From: Granulicella mallensis MP5ACTX8
Lineage (GTDB): Bacteria > Acidobacteriota > Terriglobia > Terriglobales > Acidobacteriaceae
Assembly: GCF_000178955.2 (NCBI RefSeq)
Contig: NC_016631.1
Location: 310,001-374,000, forward strand
Direction of reading: 5' to 3'
DNA: 64,000 bases
The position numbers and the translations under genes are program-made. The stretch's first letter is position 1. Every line of letters starts with the position of its first letter. Under the pieces are notes generated by a model. That model had not been told where the DNA came from. It worked only from the letters and a program-made list of their open reading frames with translations, and made no database searches. This document shows, in pieces, positions 25,753 to 34,599 of the stretch.

Positions 25753-27113
25753 CGGGCCACTCCGCTCGGAAAGTCTTTGGCGAGATTCACCATCAGATCT
25801 TCAAAACTTTGCTCGCTCGGCGTGCGCGCTGTAGGAAGGGATGCGACAAATTCGTCCAGTTCTCGAAGCCGCGTCTCTTGTTCAACTGAGCGATTAGAGT
25901 TCCGGATGAGTTCGAGACGCTCGTAAAGCATTGGTTCGACCTTTTGGGGTCTGTCTGATGCCATTCCAGGAAAAAGCTCGTCTGTCAGAACTTGGTCGAA
26001 ACGCCAGTTACCGGGCGGAACGGGACGGTTGAGAATGTGGGCTTCGCCGTTCTCCCAGCGAACGACCGCCACATTGCCGCCCTCGGATAGGGTCTCCTGG
26101 GCGGTAACTGGGCTATGAGTTGTGGCGATGAACTGGATATTTTGAAACTGAGACATGAGACGGCGAGCAATCTCCCGCTGCCAGCGAGGATGAAGGTGCA
26201 GATCGACTTCGTCGATGAGCACTATCGCGCTCTCATTTACGGGTTCCAGACTATCTGGGAATGCATTGAAAAGGCGCCAGGTCAAGTCTACGATCAAAGC
26301 AAACATGGTTCGATAGCCCAAACTAAGCTCTTCGAGTGGCACAACGCCGGAAGGGGTTCGGACGTGAACTCCCGATAAATCTGGATCACGACCTTCAAGG
26401 CGCGGTCCCCGGACCTCGATGTCCTCTGCCGTCAGCCCCGGCAGAATCGAGGCAGCGACAGATTTCAGCTTGATGAATCTCCTCACCTCAATATCGTTCT
26501 CGTCATCATGAGTCTTGGCGGCGTGATCGAGCTTCTCTAAAATCTCCTCGGCGTCGTAAAGTTCGATGACCTCAGAGAAGGGCGAGTCTGTGGCGTCGCG
26601 ATCGGCGATCCGCCCGAGATTGCGGATACCCAGATGACGACCAGCGACATATCGGATAACGAGGGGACCGTCCGAACGTAGTTCATAGTGGGCTTCCGGA
26701 AATCTGACGTCCTCCAGGTCGTTAGTGCTTCCTTTAATCTCAACTCTGACTTCGAGAGTTGCCCCGTCAGCCGTCTCAAGCACCGCAGTCATCACGGTCG
26801 AATTGCTTTCGCCCCTTCGAATGAAGCGCATAATTTCTCTATTCTCGAACTCTGAGATCCTGGCGATTGACAGTGTGGGAGTCCCAGCGGCACCTGATTT
26901 CTCGATTGATGCCGGAACCGGTCGCATGACCATGAGCGCTTCGAGCAGCGTCGTCTTACCGACACCATTCTCGCCAAGGATCAGGTTCCACCGGCTGATA
27001 TTTCCATCATTGTCGAAGAGGTCGAGCGATTGGGGTCTCCCGAAAGCGCGGACATTCTCCAGACACAACGACCTAAAGTGCATCGCATCGGGGGCTTTCG
27101 TGTCAGTAGGCAT
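25749..27113 (-). CDS. ptuA: AAA-type ATPase, PtuA-like (Septu defence)
   Basis: This protein of about 454 residues belongs to the ABC/SMC-like AAA_15/21 ATPases. Walker A is GENGVGKTT (residues 47-55), the signature-like LSLGYRTMF precedes the Walker B AIVLIDEVDLHLHP, and a H-loop follows in IQFIATTHSP. PtuA ATPases with this build assemble with PtuB and release its nuclease during phage infection. The ATG at 27113 follows AAGGAGA and is preferred over the frame start at 27215. It is the first gene of the pair and is transcribed away from the RiPP operon. Confidence 0.85.
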   Translation of the reverse strand: MPTDTKAPDAMHFRSLCLENVRAFGRPQSLDLFDNDGNISRWNLILGENGVGKTTLLEALMVMRPVPASIEKSGAAGTPTLSIARISEFENREIMRFIRRGESNSTVMTAVLETADGATLEVRVEIKGSTNDLEDVRFPEAHYELRSDGPLVIRYVAGRHLGIRNLGRIADRDATDSPFSEVIELYDAEEILEKLDHAAKTHDDENDIEVRRFIKLKSVAASILPGLTAEDIEVRGPRLEGRDPDLSGVHVRTPSGVVPLEELSLGYRTMFALIVDLTWRLFNAFPDSLEPVNESAIVLIDEVDLHLHPRWQREIARRLMSQFQNIQFIATTHSPVTAQETLSEGGNVAVVRWENGEAHILNRPVPPGNWRFDQVLTDELFPGMASDRPQKVEPMLYERLELIRNSNRSVEQETRLRELDEFVASLPTARTPSEQSFEDLMVNLAKDFPSGVAR

Positions 27114-27530
27114 TAGAAGGTCTCCTTGGCGCACGGAATGGCACCGGGGCGAAAGGACATTTCTTCGCCGACATGACAGTATCTCATCCGGCACGTCGGC
27201 TTTACGGAACGACACTTCTGTCCGCAGCCAGTGACGATTCCAATCTGGCCGAGGGCGTCGTCAAGAAAATGGAAGACGATGGTCCACGACGCTAATCTCA
27301 CCCAGCGTAACGGGGAATGCTGAAATCGATACGTTGATTGCTATCGTGACGTTTTCCTCCTTTATTTACAGCCGATTACGGTGCCCTGAAAAGATAGGAT
27401 TTTGCGCCGCCGCATACCGCTGATATGGAAGGGCTTATTGCCCATTGATTTTCTACGTTCGAAGAGATTACACTTGTCGAGTCTCACTCCGACTACGAAC
27501 CACAGCCCACCACGTCAAAGGAGCAAGTTT
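27114..27530. other. Intergenic region between Septu-like pair and RiPP operon
   Basis: This 417-bp divergent region must hold promoters for ptuA (minus strand) and the RiPP operon (plus strand). AT-rich stretches occur near 27345-27400. No gene, repeat or clear operator was recognised. Confidence 0.5.
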
Positions 27531-27725
27531 ATGGAATCCGTCATTCTCGAGCATCCTGCTGCGGGCGCAGCATCGGTTCAGATGTCTCCGAATTCTTCAC
27601 AGACCGCTCTTTCTCGTGACAGTGCTGCCCTCAGACGTCTCATGGAAGAAGTTCGCTGCGAGGATTCGAATGTTTCTTCAGCATCCACGGCCTATAATCG
27701 CCAACACAATCGCCACAACCGATAG
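27531..27725 (+). CDS. yhhA: RiPP precursor peptide, YhhA-like (Y/H-N-R cyclophane core)
   Basis: This is a 64-residue peptide with AAAGGAG upstream of its ATG. Residues 1-50 form a leader with a helical charged part (SAALRRLMEEVRCED). The C-terminus is AYNRQHNRHNR with no follower, holding three aromatic-X-Arg triplets: Tyr55-Asn-Arg57, His59-Asn-Arg61 and His62-Asn-Arg64. Radical SAM maturases of the three-residue cyclophane (triceptide) group cross-link the first aromatic ring to the beta-carbon of the third residue in such triplets. As I recall, NCBI names such Y-H-H peptides YhhA; that name is from memory. The peptide is followed 26 bp later by the maturase gene. Its activity and target are unknown. 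Confidence 0.82.
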   Translation: MESVILEHPAAGAASVQMSPNSSQTALSRDSAALRRLMEEVRCEDSNVSSASTAYNRQHNRHNR

Positions 27726-27751
27726 TCTCCGACGGCTCTGGGGGCACCGGG

Positions 27752-28864
27752 ATGCAGCTTGATACCGTCCTGATAAAAGTAGCGTCGCGATGCAACATAA
27801 ACTGCAGCTATTGCTACGTTTATAACCAAGGCGATACAAGCTGGCAACGTATGCCCAAGCACATGTCCTTTGAGATAGTGGAAGATGTGATTCGGCAGCT
27901 TGCAACTTTGTATCGAGACCAGGACCATCCATTTGCGGTCGTTCTTCACGGCGGTGAGCCCCTTCTGCTACCCCGAAACATCTTGGAAGCTCTACTAAAG
28001 GGGCTGGCCGACTGCCTTCCCGCTACTTGTAGCCGTTCCATTCAAACCAATGGAACGCTCATAGATGATGACTTGCTTGAGCTGTGCGTTCGAACCGGCA
28101 CCACGCTGTCGGTCAGTATTGATGGTCCAGCGGACGTACACGATACCTTCCGTATCGCTTTCAATGGTGGTGGCACCTACGCGCGCGCCGCGGCTGGAAT
28201 CGCTCGCCTCCGCCAGCACCCACGAGCCGATCTCCTCTTCACGGGTACTCTTTGTGTAGTCGATCCGCAGTCCGATCCATGTCGCGTCTATGAGTTTTTC
28301 AAGTCATTAGCAGTCCCCAGCGTTGATTTCCTCTTCAAAGACGGAAATTATGCAAAGTTACCCTTGGGCAAGAGGACAGTCGAGTCAACTGAGTACGGTC
28401 GTTGGCTTGCCGCAGTTTGGGATTGTTACGTCCAAGATCCCGATCCACCTCGTATTCGCATCCTCGATGATTTAGGACGTCTCTTGCTCGGGGGGGCTTC
28501 CGTGAAAGAGGGATGCGGGCAGACCATGTATGGCATCGTCGTGATCGATACAGATGGAACAGTTACTAAGAACGACACATTGAAAAGCATGTTCGACGGA
28601 GCAGATCGGTTCGAAAAGATCTGGTCGGTTTCCACCGATCGGTTGTCAGAGATTGCTGACTCGCGTGAATTCATTCAATACTCGCACCTTCAAAATCCAA
28701 CAAGTCCGATTTGCCGGGCATGTCCACTACTTTCGGTCTGTGGCGGAGGCATGCCGCTCTCCCGCTGGCACCCAGAGACAGGGCTGCACAACCCTTCGGT
28801 CTATTGTGCCGACTACAAGCTACTGATCGGACATATTCAAGAGACACTTCAGGAGTTCCGATGA
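27752..28864 (+). CDS. yhhB: Radical SAM/SPASM peptide maturase, cyclophane-forming
   Basis: This 370-residue enzyme has the radical SAM motif C14-x3-C18-x2-C21 (CNINCSYC) with the usual LHGGEPLL block at 65-72. It also has a C-terminal SPASM region with Cys255, Cys321, Cys324, Cys330 and Cys352 for auxiliary Fe-S clusters. Its build matches FxsB/AmcB-type peptide maturases that form three-residue cyclophanes. The start of the radical SAM motif near residue 14, without an N-terminal RRE domain, is usual for the group. Its stop overlaps the oxygenase start by 4 bp. It should act on the upstream 64-residue precursor. Confidence 0.88.
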   Translation: MQLDTVLIKVASRCNINCSYCYVYNQGDTSWQRMPKHMSFEIVEDVIRQLATLYRDQDHPFAVVLHGGEPLLLPRNILEALLKGLADCLPATCSRSIQTNGTLIDDDLLELCVRTGTTLSVSIDGPADVHDTFRIAFNGGGTYARAAAGIARLRQHPRADLLFTGTLCVVDPQSDPCRVYEFFKSLAVPSVDFLFKDGNYAKLPLGKRTVESTEYGRWLAAVWDCYVQDPDPPRIRILDDLGRLLLGGASVKEGCGQTMYGIVVIDTDGTVTKNDTLKSMFDGADRFEKIWSVSTDRLSEIADSREFIQYSHLQNPTSPICRACPLLSVCGGGMPLSRWHPETGLHNPSVYCADYKLLIGHIQETLQEFR

Positions 28865-29445
28865 GCGCCCTTGACCTTTCTGCCGCCGTCCCGCGTGTTA
28901 AGCCATTCCCGTGCTTCACTGTGTCTCAAGTGGTCTCCGAAGAACTCGAACAAAAATTACTGGCTTGGTTCGAATCAGAAGCTCCCTGGCGACTTGCGGT
29001 GATGGACTTTTACGAGCAATACGAATTCGACTTCAAAGACGCAATCCTCCCCGAGAGCTTAGGACCTCTCTTTTCTGATGCCACGCTCAATCAGCTCCGC
29101 GACGAGGTAGGGTCGCTTCTTGGTGCTTCGCTCAAGCCCGAAATTGACATCACCGCACACAAGCTCAATCGAACACAGAAAATTCGAATTCATAACGATG
29201 CACGACCTGATGGTGAAACCCATCGCTTTCTTATTCAGCTGAATCGGGGCTGGAACGACGAAAATGGTGGCCTGCTGATGCTGTTTCGAGGACCAGAGGT
29301 GGAGACGCTCGAAGACGTCATACTCCCCACGAGTCGTTCTGCGTTTGGGTTTGAAATCTCCCCTGCTTCCTATCACGCGGTGAGCCAGGTTCATCAGGGC
29401 GATCGCTACACCCTTGTCTTTTCTTTCTATGACAATCGCTCCTAA
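28861..29445 (+). CDS. yhhC: 2OG-Fe(II) oxygenase, RiPP-tailoring (YhhC-like)
   Basis: This 194-residue protein shows the iron triad His111-x-Asp113 (RIHNDARP) and His172 (SYHAVSQV), and Arg182 (DRYTLVFSFY) for the 2-oxoglutarate carboxylate. The fold is the jelly-roll of prolyl-hydroxylase-like oxygenases. In a RiPP operon it most likely hydroxylates the precursor, perhaps an Asn, His or Arg beside the cyclophanes. As I recall, NCBI models name such enzymes cyclophane-containing peptide oxygenase YhhC. Start and stop overlap both neighbours, so it is tightly coupled in the operon. Confidence 0.87.
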   Translation: MSALDLSAAVPRVKPFPCFTVSQVVSEELEQKLLAWFESEAPWRLAVMDFYEQYEFDFKDAILPESLGPLFSDATLNQLRDEVGSLLGASLKPEIDITAHKLNRTQKIRIHNDARPDGETHRFLIQLNRGWNDENGGLLMLFRGPEVETLEDVILPTSRSAFGFEISPASYHAVSQVHQGDRYTLVFSFYDNRS

Positions 29446-30283
29446 TCTCGATCCTGCAAATCTACTTCCGCAATTTGAGAGCTCGCTTCCTGCCTCTCTT
29501 CGGTTGTCAGGAGAGCACGCACTACTCAGGTTTCACGATTTGACACGGGAAACCTACACGACCGAACGCTTTCTTTCAGATTCGCCAACCGCAGACGCTC
29601 TCTTACTAAACGCTATTCCAACGGAAAGTGGTCGTCTGTTGCACTGTGAAGCGGGTGGTCCGGCGCTGGTAAGCTTCTGTACGGAGCGTGGAATCAAACT
29701 CGCCGATAACGCCTACGCGGAGCAGGCATCCAAACTACTAGAAATCGCTCTCTCCGACGTGATCAAACCGTTACCGTTCTTGTGGACTACTGTTTCCGAA
29801 CTCGTATGGTGCTGTCACGTCGTATTTGCTCAGGCCGATGATTACGATGTGAGTTTCAGCGACCCCGGTATTCCGTTCTCCGTTTTCGTGTCTGCACCAG
29901 CGCAACATGATCGATTGGCTGTTCTACGTGTCGCGGAAAATCTCGTGCACGAGACCATGCACTTGCAACTTACTTTGTTCGAGGATTTGTGCCCACTGAT
30001 CGATAGGGACTCTGGCTGGTCGATGTATTCGCCATGGAAACAGGAACAACGACCAGCCCAAGGAATATTGCATGGTCTGTACGTTTTCTACATACTGCGT
30101 TGGATGTGGCTACAAATCTCGCAAACCACCCATTGCAGTACCGACCGCGACTTTGCGCTCCGCCGAATCCTGGATATTGATGGGGAAATCGACGCCGTTC
30201 GTGCGCTCGAAGATTCCCCTGCGCTAACGGAAGCGGGAAAGCGCTTCCTTCAGGAGCTCTTTGTAAGTAGATTAAAACAGTGA
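29429..30283 (+). CDS. HEXXH-motif protein, putative RiPP modification factor
   Basis: This 284-residue protein has one zinc-protease-like motif, HETMH (His174-Glu175 and His178), in ENLVHETMHLQL. No signal peptide is present. Proteins with this motif recur in cyclophane RiPP clusters, where they are called HEXXH peptide modification proteins; whether they cleave the leader or do other chemistry is not settled. It overlaps the oxygenase gene by 17 bp from the ATG at 29429; a TTG at 29414 is also possible. It is the last gene of the operon, and no transporter gene follows. Confidence 0.82.
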   Translation: MTIAPNLDPANLLPQFESSLPASLRLSGEHALLRFHDLTRETYTTERFLSDSPTADALLLNAIPTESGRLLHCEAGGPALVSFCTERGIKLADNAYAEQASKLLEIALSDVIKPLPFLWTTVSELVWCCHVVFAQADDYDVSFSDPGIPFSVFVSAPAQHDRLAVLRVAENLVHETMHLQLTLFEDLCPLIDRDSGWSMYSPWKQEQRPAQGILHGLYVFYILRWMWLQISQTTHCSTDRDFALRRILDIDGEIDAVRALEDSPALTEAGKRFLQELFVSRLKQ

Positions 30284-30400
30284 GACGTGTGGCTCCATCA
30301 CAGAAGTGGGGTAATTGCCGGATATGTTAAGACTCTCTACTTCTGACAGGTGGTGTCGTTCTGATCCTCACGTCGAATAGCAACTAGAAATCCTAACCTA

Positions 30401-30640
30401 ATGAAACAGCGTCTACGACTCGACATCACACATCCCGCACTTTATCCGGATGTCGCGGAGCTGTTGCGTCGAATTCCGGCCGGCCTGCTGTATCACCAGA
30501 AGCATTCCTTCCGACACCCAACGGCGATTTATCAACTGTCTCTCCGCCAGCTTGCGACGGACATCACCCGACTTGAATTGCACCTGATCGAGCTTCTTCT
30601 TCAGCTTCTCCGTTGCAACGCTTTGGGGTGTTGTGGATGA
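30401..30640 (+). CDS. Possible 79-residue hypothetical protein
   Basis: A frame from ATG codes for a Leu/His/Arg-rich protein with two helical stretches (ALYPDVAELLRRIPAGLL and RLELHLIELLLQLL). No family is recognised and no clear ribosome binding site is present. It may be a decayed gene between the RiPP operon and the plasmid-type genes. Confidence 0.25.
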   Translation: MKQRLRLDITHPALYPDVAELLRRIPAGLLYHQKHSFRHPTAIYQLSLRQLATDITRLELHLIELLLQLLRCNALGCCG

Positions 30641-30760
30641 TTGAGCGGTAAACCGGAAATGATCTCAACAAACCTAAATGCCAAGCAAGCCCGTCGGGTG
30701 GGAGGGCATAGGTTGCTCCTGCATGGCAGGGGCAACGCCCGGGGCGGGAAGGACGGGCGC

Positions 30761-30789
30761 AAAAAGGAGCCTGCGGTCAGCAGGCTCCT
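30761..30789 (-). terminator. Intrinsic terminator of the ParB-like gene
   Basis: AGGAGCCTGC and its complement form a 10-bp stem with a 5-nt loop. On the minus strand the stem is followed by TTTTT, 16 bp after the ParB-like gene stop. Confidence 0.8.
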
Positions 30790-30804
30790 CAAGCAAGGCG
30801 AAGG

Positions 30805-32412
30805 CTAGGCAGCCTTCGCCTTCTTCACCGCTTTGGGTTGGGACTTCGCAACGGTTTTCTTCGCGGTCTGTGTCTTCTCTTTGGCGGCGAACTCCTGCTT
30901 GACCTTGAGCGCGATGGCGTCGGTATCCACCTTATAGACAGCGGCGGCATCGTGAAGCACCTGCGACGGGTTGTGCCGGGTGGCGATGTAGAGGATGGTG
31001 GTTTCCACCAACACTTTGCCCAACACGCTTTCCTCGGCACGACGCAGGTACGCGGCAAACAGCTTCCCAAGTGAGTCGCTGTCTTTGGACTTCCTGATGC
31101 CGTACTGCTTGGCAACGATGGCAAGACGGTTTTCGTCCAGCAAGGATGCCAAGCGTTCGACCACAAACAACAGGTCGCGTTTCATCAATCGCACCGGGAC
31201 GGCTGCGGTGATGGCCGCGAGAGTGCGGATTCCTGTCGTGTTGGCGATGGCAGTCTCCCGACGCTGCTTCTCCTGTTCCGCCTTCCACTTCGGATCGTCC
31301 GTGACCTTCTGCGAACGCGACTTGGGATGATGCACCGGGCAGGTTGGCTCGGTGCAGACCTTGCGCAGTTCGCCTTTGTCGATGCCTTCGGAGACGATAG
31401 CTTCGGTGGTGTATTTGCAGGACTTGAATTCCGGTCGCGTGGCCTGTTCTTTGTTCGCTGGCTTGTCGGCCCGGATTTCGGTGTACTTGTTGCGCGGCAG
31501 TGTGACGCTGCCTTCTTTCTGCTGTCCGTGGGCTGTGCTGATTTGCACGAGCGTGGGCTTGGTAGCGATGGCCTTCGCGACGTGGGCTTCTACCTTGGCC
31601 TGATAGCAATTTGGCGAAGTGCAAGCGTCCAGCTTGCCGAAGTCAGAGAACAGGAGCTTGTTATGCCCTGTCCGCTTGGGGCAGTCCACGCAACTGCCCG
31701 CCGCTGGCACAAGCTGTGCGTCGCGCTTATCGAAGGGCGCGAGTTTCAGAACGAGAAGGATGTTCGACTCAATCCAGAATTGCAGGCTGCGAACGGGAAG
31801 CAGGATGCGTTTCGCCTTCTGGCCACCCGCGCTCCAATCCTCTTTGAAGCAAGCGGCGAGCGCCTGTTCCTGCTGGTCGGGCTGGAGCTTCGCGAGCAGG
31901 AGCGCGTGGCCGACGCCGATCTCCTCGCGATAAAACGCATCCACAACGTTCTGAGTTAGCTCGGTCAATTTCAATCTCGCTGCCACGTATGCGGGATTCT
32001 TGCCCGTCTTCGCGCTGATTTGCTCGATGCTGTACTTCGGCTCTTCCAAGTCCAGCAAGGCGCGGAACCCGCTGGCTTCCTCCATCGGATGAACGTCGGA
32101 CCTCTGAAGATTTTCAACGAGCTGGGCCTCGATCACTTCCGCGTCGGTCATGTTCTTGATGCGGACGGGCACGGTGTCCACCTCGGCGATATGCGCCGCA
32201 CGATACCGCCGCGCTCCGAAGACAATCTCGAAGCCCTGCTCGGTGAGGGGCCGAACCAGCAGCGGCGACAGTACGCCATGCACCTGAATGGTCTTCGCCA
32301 ATTCATGGAGAGCGTTGTGCTCGAAGCTGCGCCGTGGGTTGGTCTTCGATTCGGTGAGCGATGCGAGAGGAAGGTTGCGGTACTCGGTGGCATTGATAAC
32401 GGTGGTGTTCAT
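30805..32412 (-). CDS. ParB/RepB/Spo0J-type DNA-binding protein, plasmid/ICE type
   Basis: This 535-residue protein starts with a ParB N-terminal domain: LTESKTNPRRSFE, the nuclease/CTPase-like GARRYRAAH and the ENLQRSDVHPMEEASGF box, followed by an HTH (SIEQISAKTGKNPAYVAARL). The middle has a cysteine cluster (CVDCP, then CTSPNC), likely zinc-binding. A Lys/Ala-rich tail ends the protein. No ParA gene is nearby, so it is unlikely to be a simple segregation protein; such orphan ParB proteins are common on conjugative elements and may regulate transcription. The minus-strand terminator lies just after the stop. Confidence 0.85.
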   Translation of the reverse strand: MNTTVINATEYRNLPLASLTESKTNPRRSFEHNALHELAKTIQVHGVLSPLLVRPLTEQGFEIVFGARRYRAAHIAEVDTVPVRIKNMTDAEVIEAQLVENLQRSDVHPMEEASGFRALLDLEEPKYSIEQISAKTGKNPAYVAARLKLTELTQNVVDAFYREEIGVGHALLLAKLQPDQQEQALAACFKEDWSAGGQKAKRILLPVRSLQFWIESNILLVLKLAPFDKRDAQLVPAAGSCVDCPKRTGHNKLLFSDFGKLDACTSPNCYQAKVEAHVAKAIATKPTLVQISTAHGQQKEGSVTLPRNKYTEIRADKPANKEQATRPEFKSCKYTTEAIVSEGIDKGELRKVCTEPTCPVHHPKSRSQKVTDDPKWKAEQEKQRRETAIANTTGIRTLAAITAAVPVRLMKRDLLFVVERLASLLDENRLAIVAKQYGIRKSKDSDSLGKLFAAYLRRAEESVLGKVLVETTILYIATRHNPSQVLHDAAAVYKVDTDAIALKVKQEFAAKEKTQTAKKTVAKSQPKAVKKAKAA

Positions 32413-32498
32413 GATGACTGGCTCCTTTCGAGCGGTTGCACTGCATGAGGTTGTGGAGCGAACGCGCTGCCCTGTGTCCGCCCCGCTGCGGAAAGGGT

Positions 32499-32915
32499 TT
32501 AGGCGCGTGGAGTCTGCTGCCGCTCGAAGGCTTCAAGGAAGCCCTGCAAACGCAGGTTGTTGTCCCATGTCTTCGCGAAGGATTCGTGCTCCCTGTGTAG
32601 GCCAATCAAGTGGATGTAGTTGCCGTCCACCACATCGCGGCTCCACTGCTCAACGCCGAGGTAATCGTTGCGAAAGTAGAATGCCGAGAGGTGCGGCCCT
32701 CCTGCCAACCCAAGCTCGAAGCACATCTCCGGGTCACGCATGAGGTCGCCGTTCTGTTCGCCGTAGTGACAAACGGAGATGGCTGGCAGTCCCATCGGGC
32801 CAGACTCGTCCATCGCCTCGATGACCAACTCCATGTAGGGCGGGTTTTCGATCTTGAGGTACAGGCCGTGGTGCCAACCTCCGGCCTGTTTGAGGATTGC
32901 GAGGATGGTTTTCAT
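32499..32915 (-). CDS. DUF6908 domain protein, plasmid/ICE associated
   Basis: This 138-residue acidic protein has the pattern PPYMELVIEAMDESGPMGLPAISVCHYGEQNGDLMRDPEMCFEL, which I recall as DUF6908, a domain found beside ArdC-type and ParB-type genes on mobile elements. No catalytic motif is visible. Its start shares one base with the stop of the ArdC-like gene, so the two are translated together. Confidence 0.7.
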   Translation of the reverse strand: MKTILAILKQAGGWHHGLYLKIENPPYMELVIEAMDESGPMGLPAISVCHYGEQNGDLMRDPEMCFELGLAGGPHLSAFYFRNDYLGVEQWSRDVVDGNYIHLIGLHREHESFAKTWDNNLRLQGFLEAFERQQTPRA

Positions 32916-33892
32916 TACGCCACCCGCGCCAGTTCTGCATCGGGCATCGTCTCTGCGGTTGCGGACGATTCCAATGCGGCAAGGATGACAGCGGAGGTCT
33001 GCTGGACGACTTCAAGCGACTCCACCAGCAACGAAGCGTTGCCATGATAGAGAGCGATATACGAGGCGCTGGCATTGCCCGTCTGTAAACCAATCGCCTT
33101 GCCAACAACGAACGCGATAGCTTCGGCCTCCGTCTCTCGTACCGTCTTGGTGGTGGTCGTGCGGCGGATGGAGTGCATCAGGAGTTCGTGTGCCAGTTCA
33201 TGCACCAGCGTGGCGAAGGTTTCGGCCTTCGACTGTCCGGGCAAGATGGCGATGCGCCCGCCATAGCTCACGCCAAGCGCGGGCGCGATCTTCTCGGTAA
33301 AGACAAGCTCGATGCCCTGCTTTTCAATGAATGCCAGAAGACGGTCGTAGTTCTCGCCCGCATCGCCCTGAACGTGTTCCATCTGGGGAAGGTCGGGGCC
33401 ATCTGTTTGCTCCAAGTCCCACACATAGGCATTCCTGAATCCAACAAGGACGCGGGTATTCTGCTTCGTGATGTCCTTCTCTGCCTCTGCATCGCTCTTG
33501 CGCTTGAAGCCGATGATGGGAGCAAGAATGCGGATGCCCTTCTCGCCTTTCTTCACGCGGCGGCCAAGCTGATTCCACGCATACATCCCGGCTACTTTCG
33601 TGGCTGTCGGGCGTTGTCTGGCGATCTCCAACACATTGCCAAAGGAATACGAATGAAAACGGCTCATCGCGTTGAGGTACGCGGTGAGTGCATCCGAGTG
33701 TCCGGCCTCTAGCTGCTCGATGAGGCACTTCACGTTGGCGGCGATAGCTTCTTTCGCCGTCTGTGGCTTTTGCTGCTGTCGTTCAGGGTTTTCGGTGGAG
33801 CGGCGATTGCGGCGGGTGGTGGCTACGGTGTTGGCTGTGCCATTGCTGGCGGTGGATGCGCTGTTGCTGTTGTGGTTGCTGTGATATTCCAT
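32915..33892 (-). CDS. ArdC-like antirestriction protein with metallopeptidase motif
   Basis: The N-terminal half is an ArdC-type ssDNA-binding domain: SRFHSYSFGNVLEIARQRP, GMYAWNQLGRRVKKGEKG and ILAPIIGFK. The C-terminal half has a zinc protease motif, TLVHELAHELLMH, with a downstream EAEAIAFVVGKAIG helix supplying the third ligand. ArdC-like proteins enter recipient cells during plasmid transfer and protect DNA from restriction. The ATG at 33892 (325 residues) is preferred; the frame continues to 34081 with low-complexity sequence. It leads the ArdC-DUF6908-ParB gene group. Confidence 0.87.
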   Translation of the reverse strand: MEYHSNHNSNSASTASNGTANTVATTRRNRRSTENPERQQQKPQTAKEAIAANVKCLIEQLEAGHSDALTAYLNAMSRFHSYSFGNVLEIARQRPTATKVAGMYAWNQLGRRVKKGEKGIRILAPIIGFKRKSDAEAEKDITKQNTRVLVGFRNAYVWDLEQTDGPDLPQMEHVQGDAGENYDRLLAFIEKQGIELVFTEKIAPALGVSYGGRIAILPGQSKAETFATLVHELAHELLMHSIRRTTTTKTVRETEAEAIAFVVGKAIGLQTGNASASYIALYHGNASLLVESLEVVQQTSAVILAALESSATAETMPDAELARVA

Positions 33893-34599
33893 TGTTTTTG
33901 CCTCTGTCTGCCCGGTGGGCGTTTTTTGTTTCTCACAGCGCAGCGAGACAAAAAACGATCCATTGGCAGACAGAGCAGAACGAGGTAGTGAGGGTGGGGA
34001 GGCCGGAGTGGTGGGCGTGGCAAGTGCCAAACTCGCACTCTCGTTTGGCGCGCGGCCAGCGCTTATCCGAACGGACTCCACTAGGCCCGCTCTATGGGCC
34101 GGCCACCCTTGCGAACCGAAGTGGGGCCAAGCCGCGCGTTAGCGCAACCTAGGGTCTGCTGTCGTTTTTAGAGATTCTGAATCGCCACTGTGGACGGGAC
34201 TGATTCCAACACCAGGTCTCTAGCACCCAGGGAGCGGCCAATGTACGCGAACAGCCTTCCTCCCCCGTCTTAAGGAAGAGGCGATTTTGAATTGGCGCGG
34301 TTGCCAGGCCTACCACCAACGAGTTCCATGCGTGGCCGGACTTGCGGTGATGTCGCCTTCTGCAATCTCGTTCTTGTTGCGGATTCTGGAGCGGGAAGGC
34401 AAACTGCTAGAAAGACGGATGGGGAAGCTACTTGATACAAGCCTTAGGTGACTATCAAGATGGTGGCTCTCAGATGACTTGCTTGATCGACAAAGAAGTC
34501 ACTCGCGCGATGTCCGCTCGACGGGGTGTGACAATCGGTTCCTGACTTCCGCGATGTCGCAGCTCCGATATTGAGCACCTATAGGAGAAGCCCTTCGCT
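33893..34599. other. Gap without a recognised gene
   Basis: About 700 bp lie between the divergent ArdC-like gene and the S24-like regulator. A possible extension of the ArdC frame covers the first 190 bp. The remainder has only short frames with no recognisable domain, and may be decayed island sequence. AGGAGA at 34583 belongs to the next gene. Confidence 0.4.
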
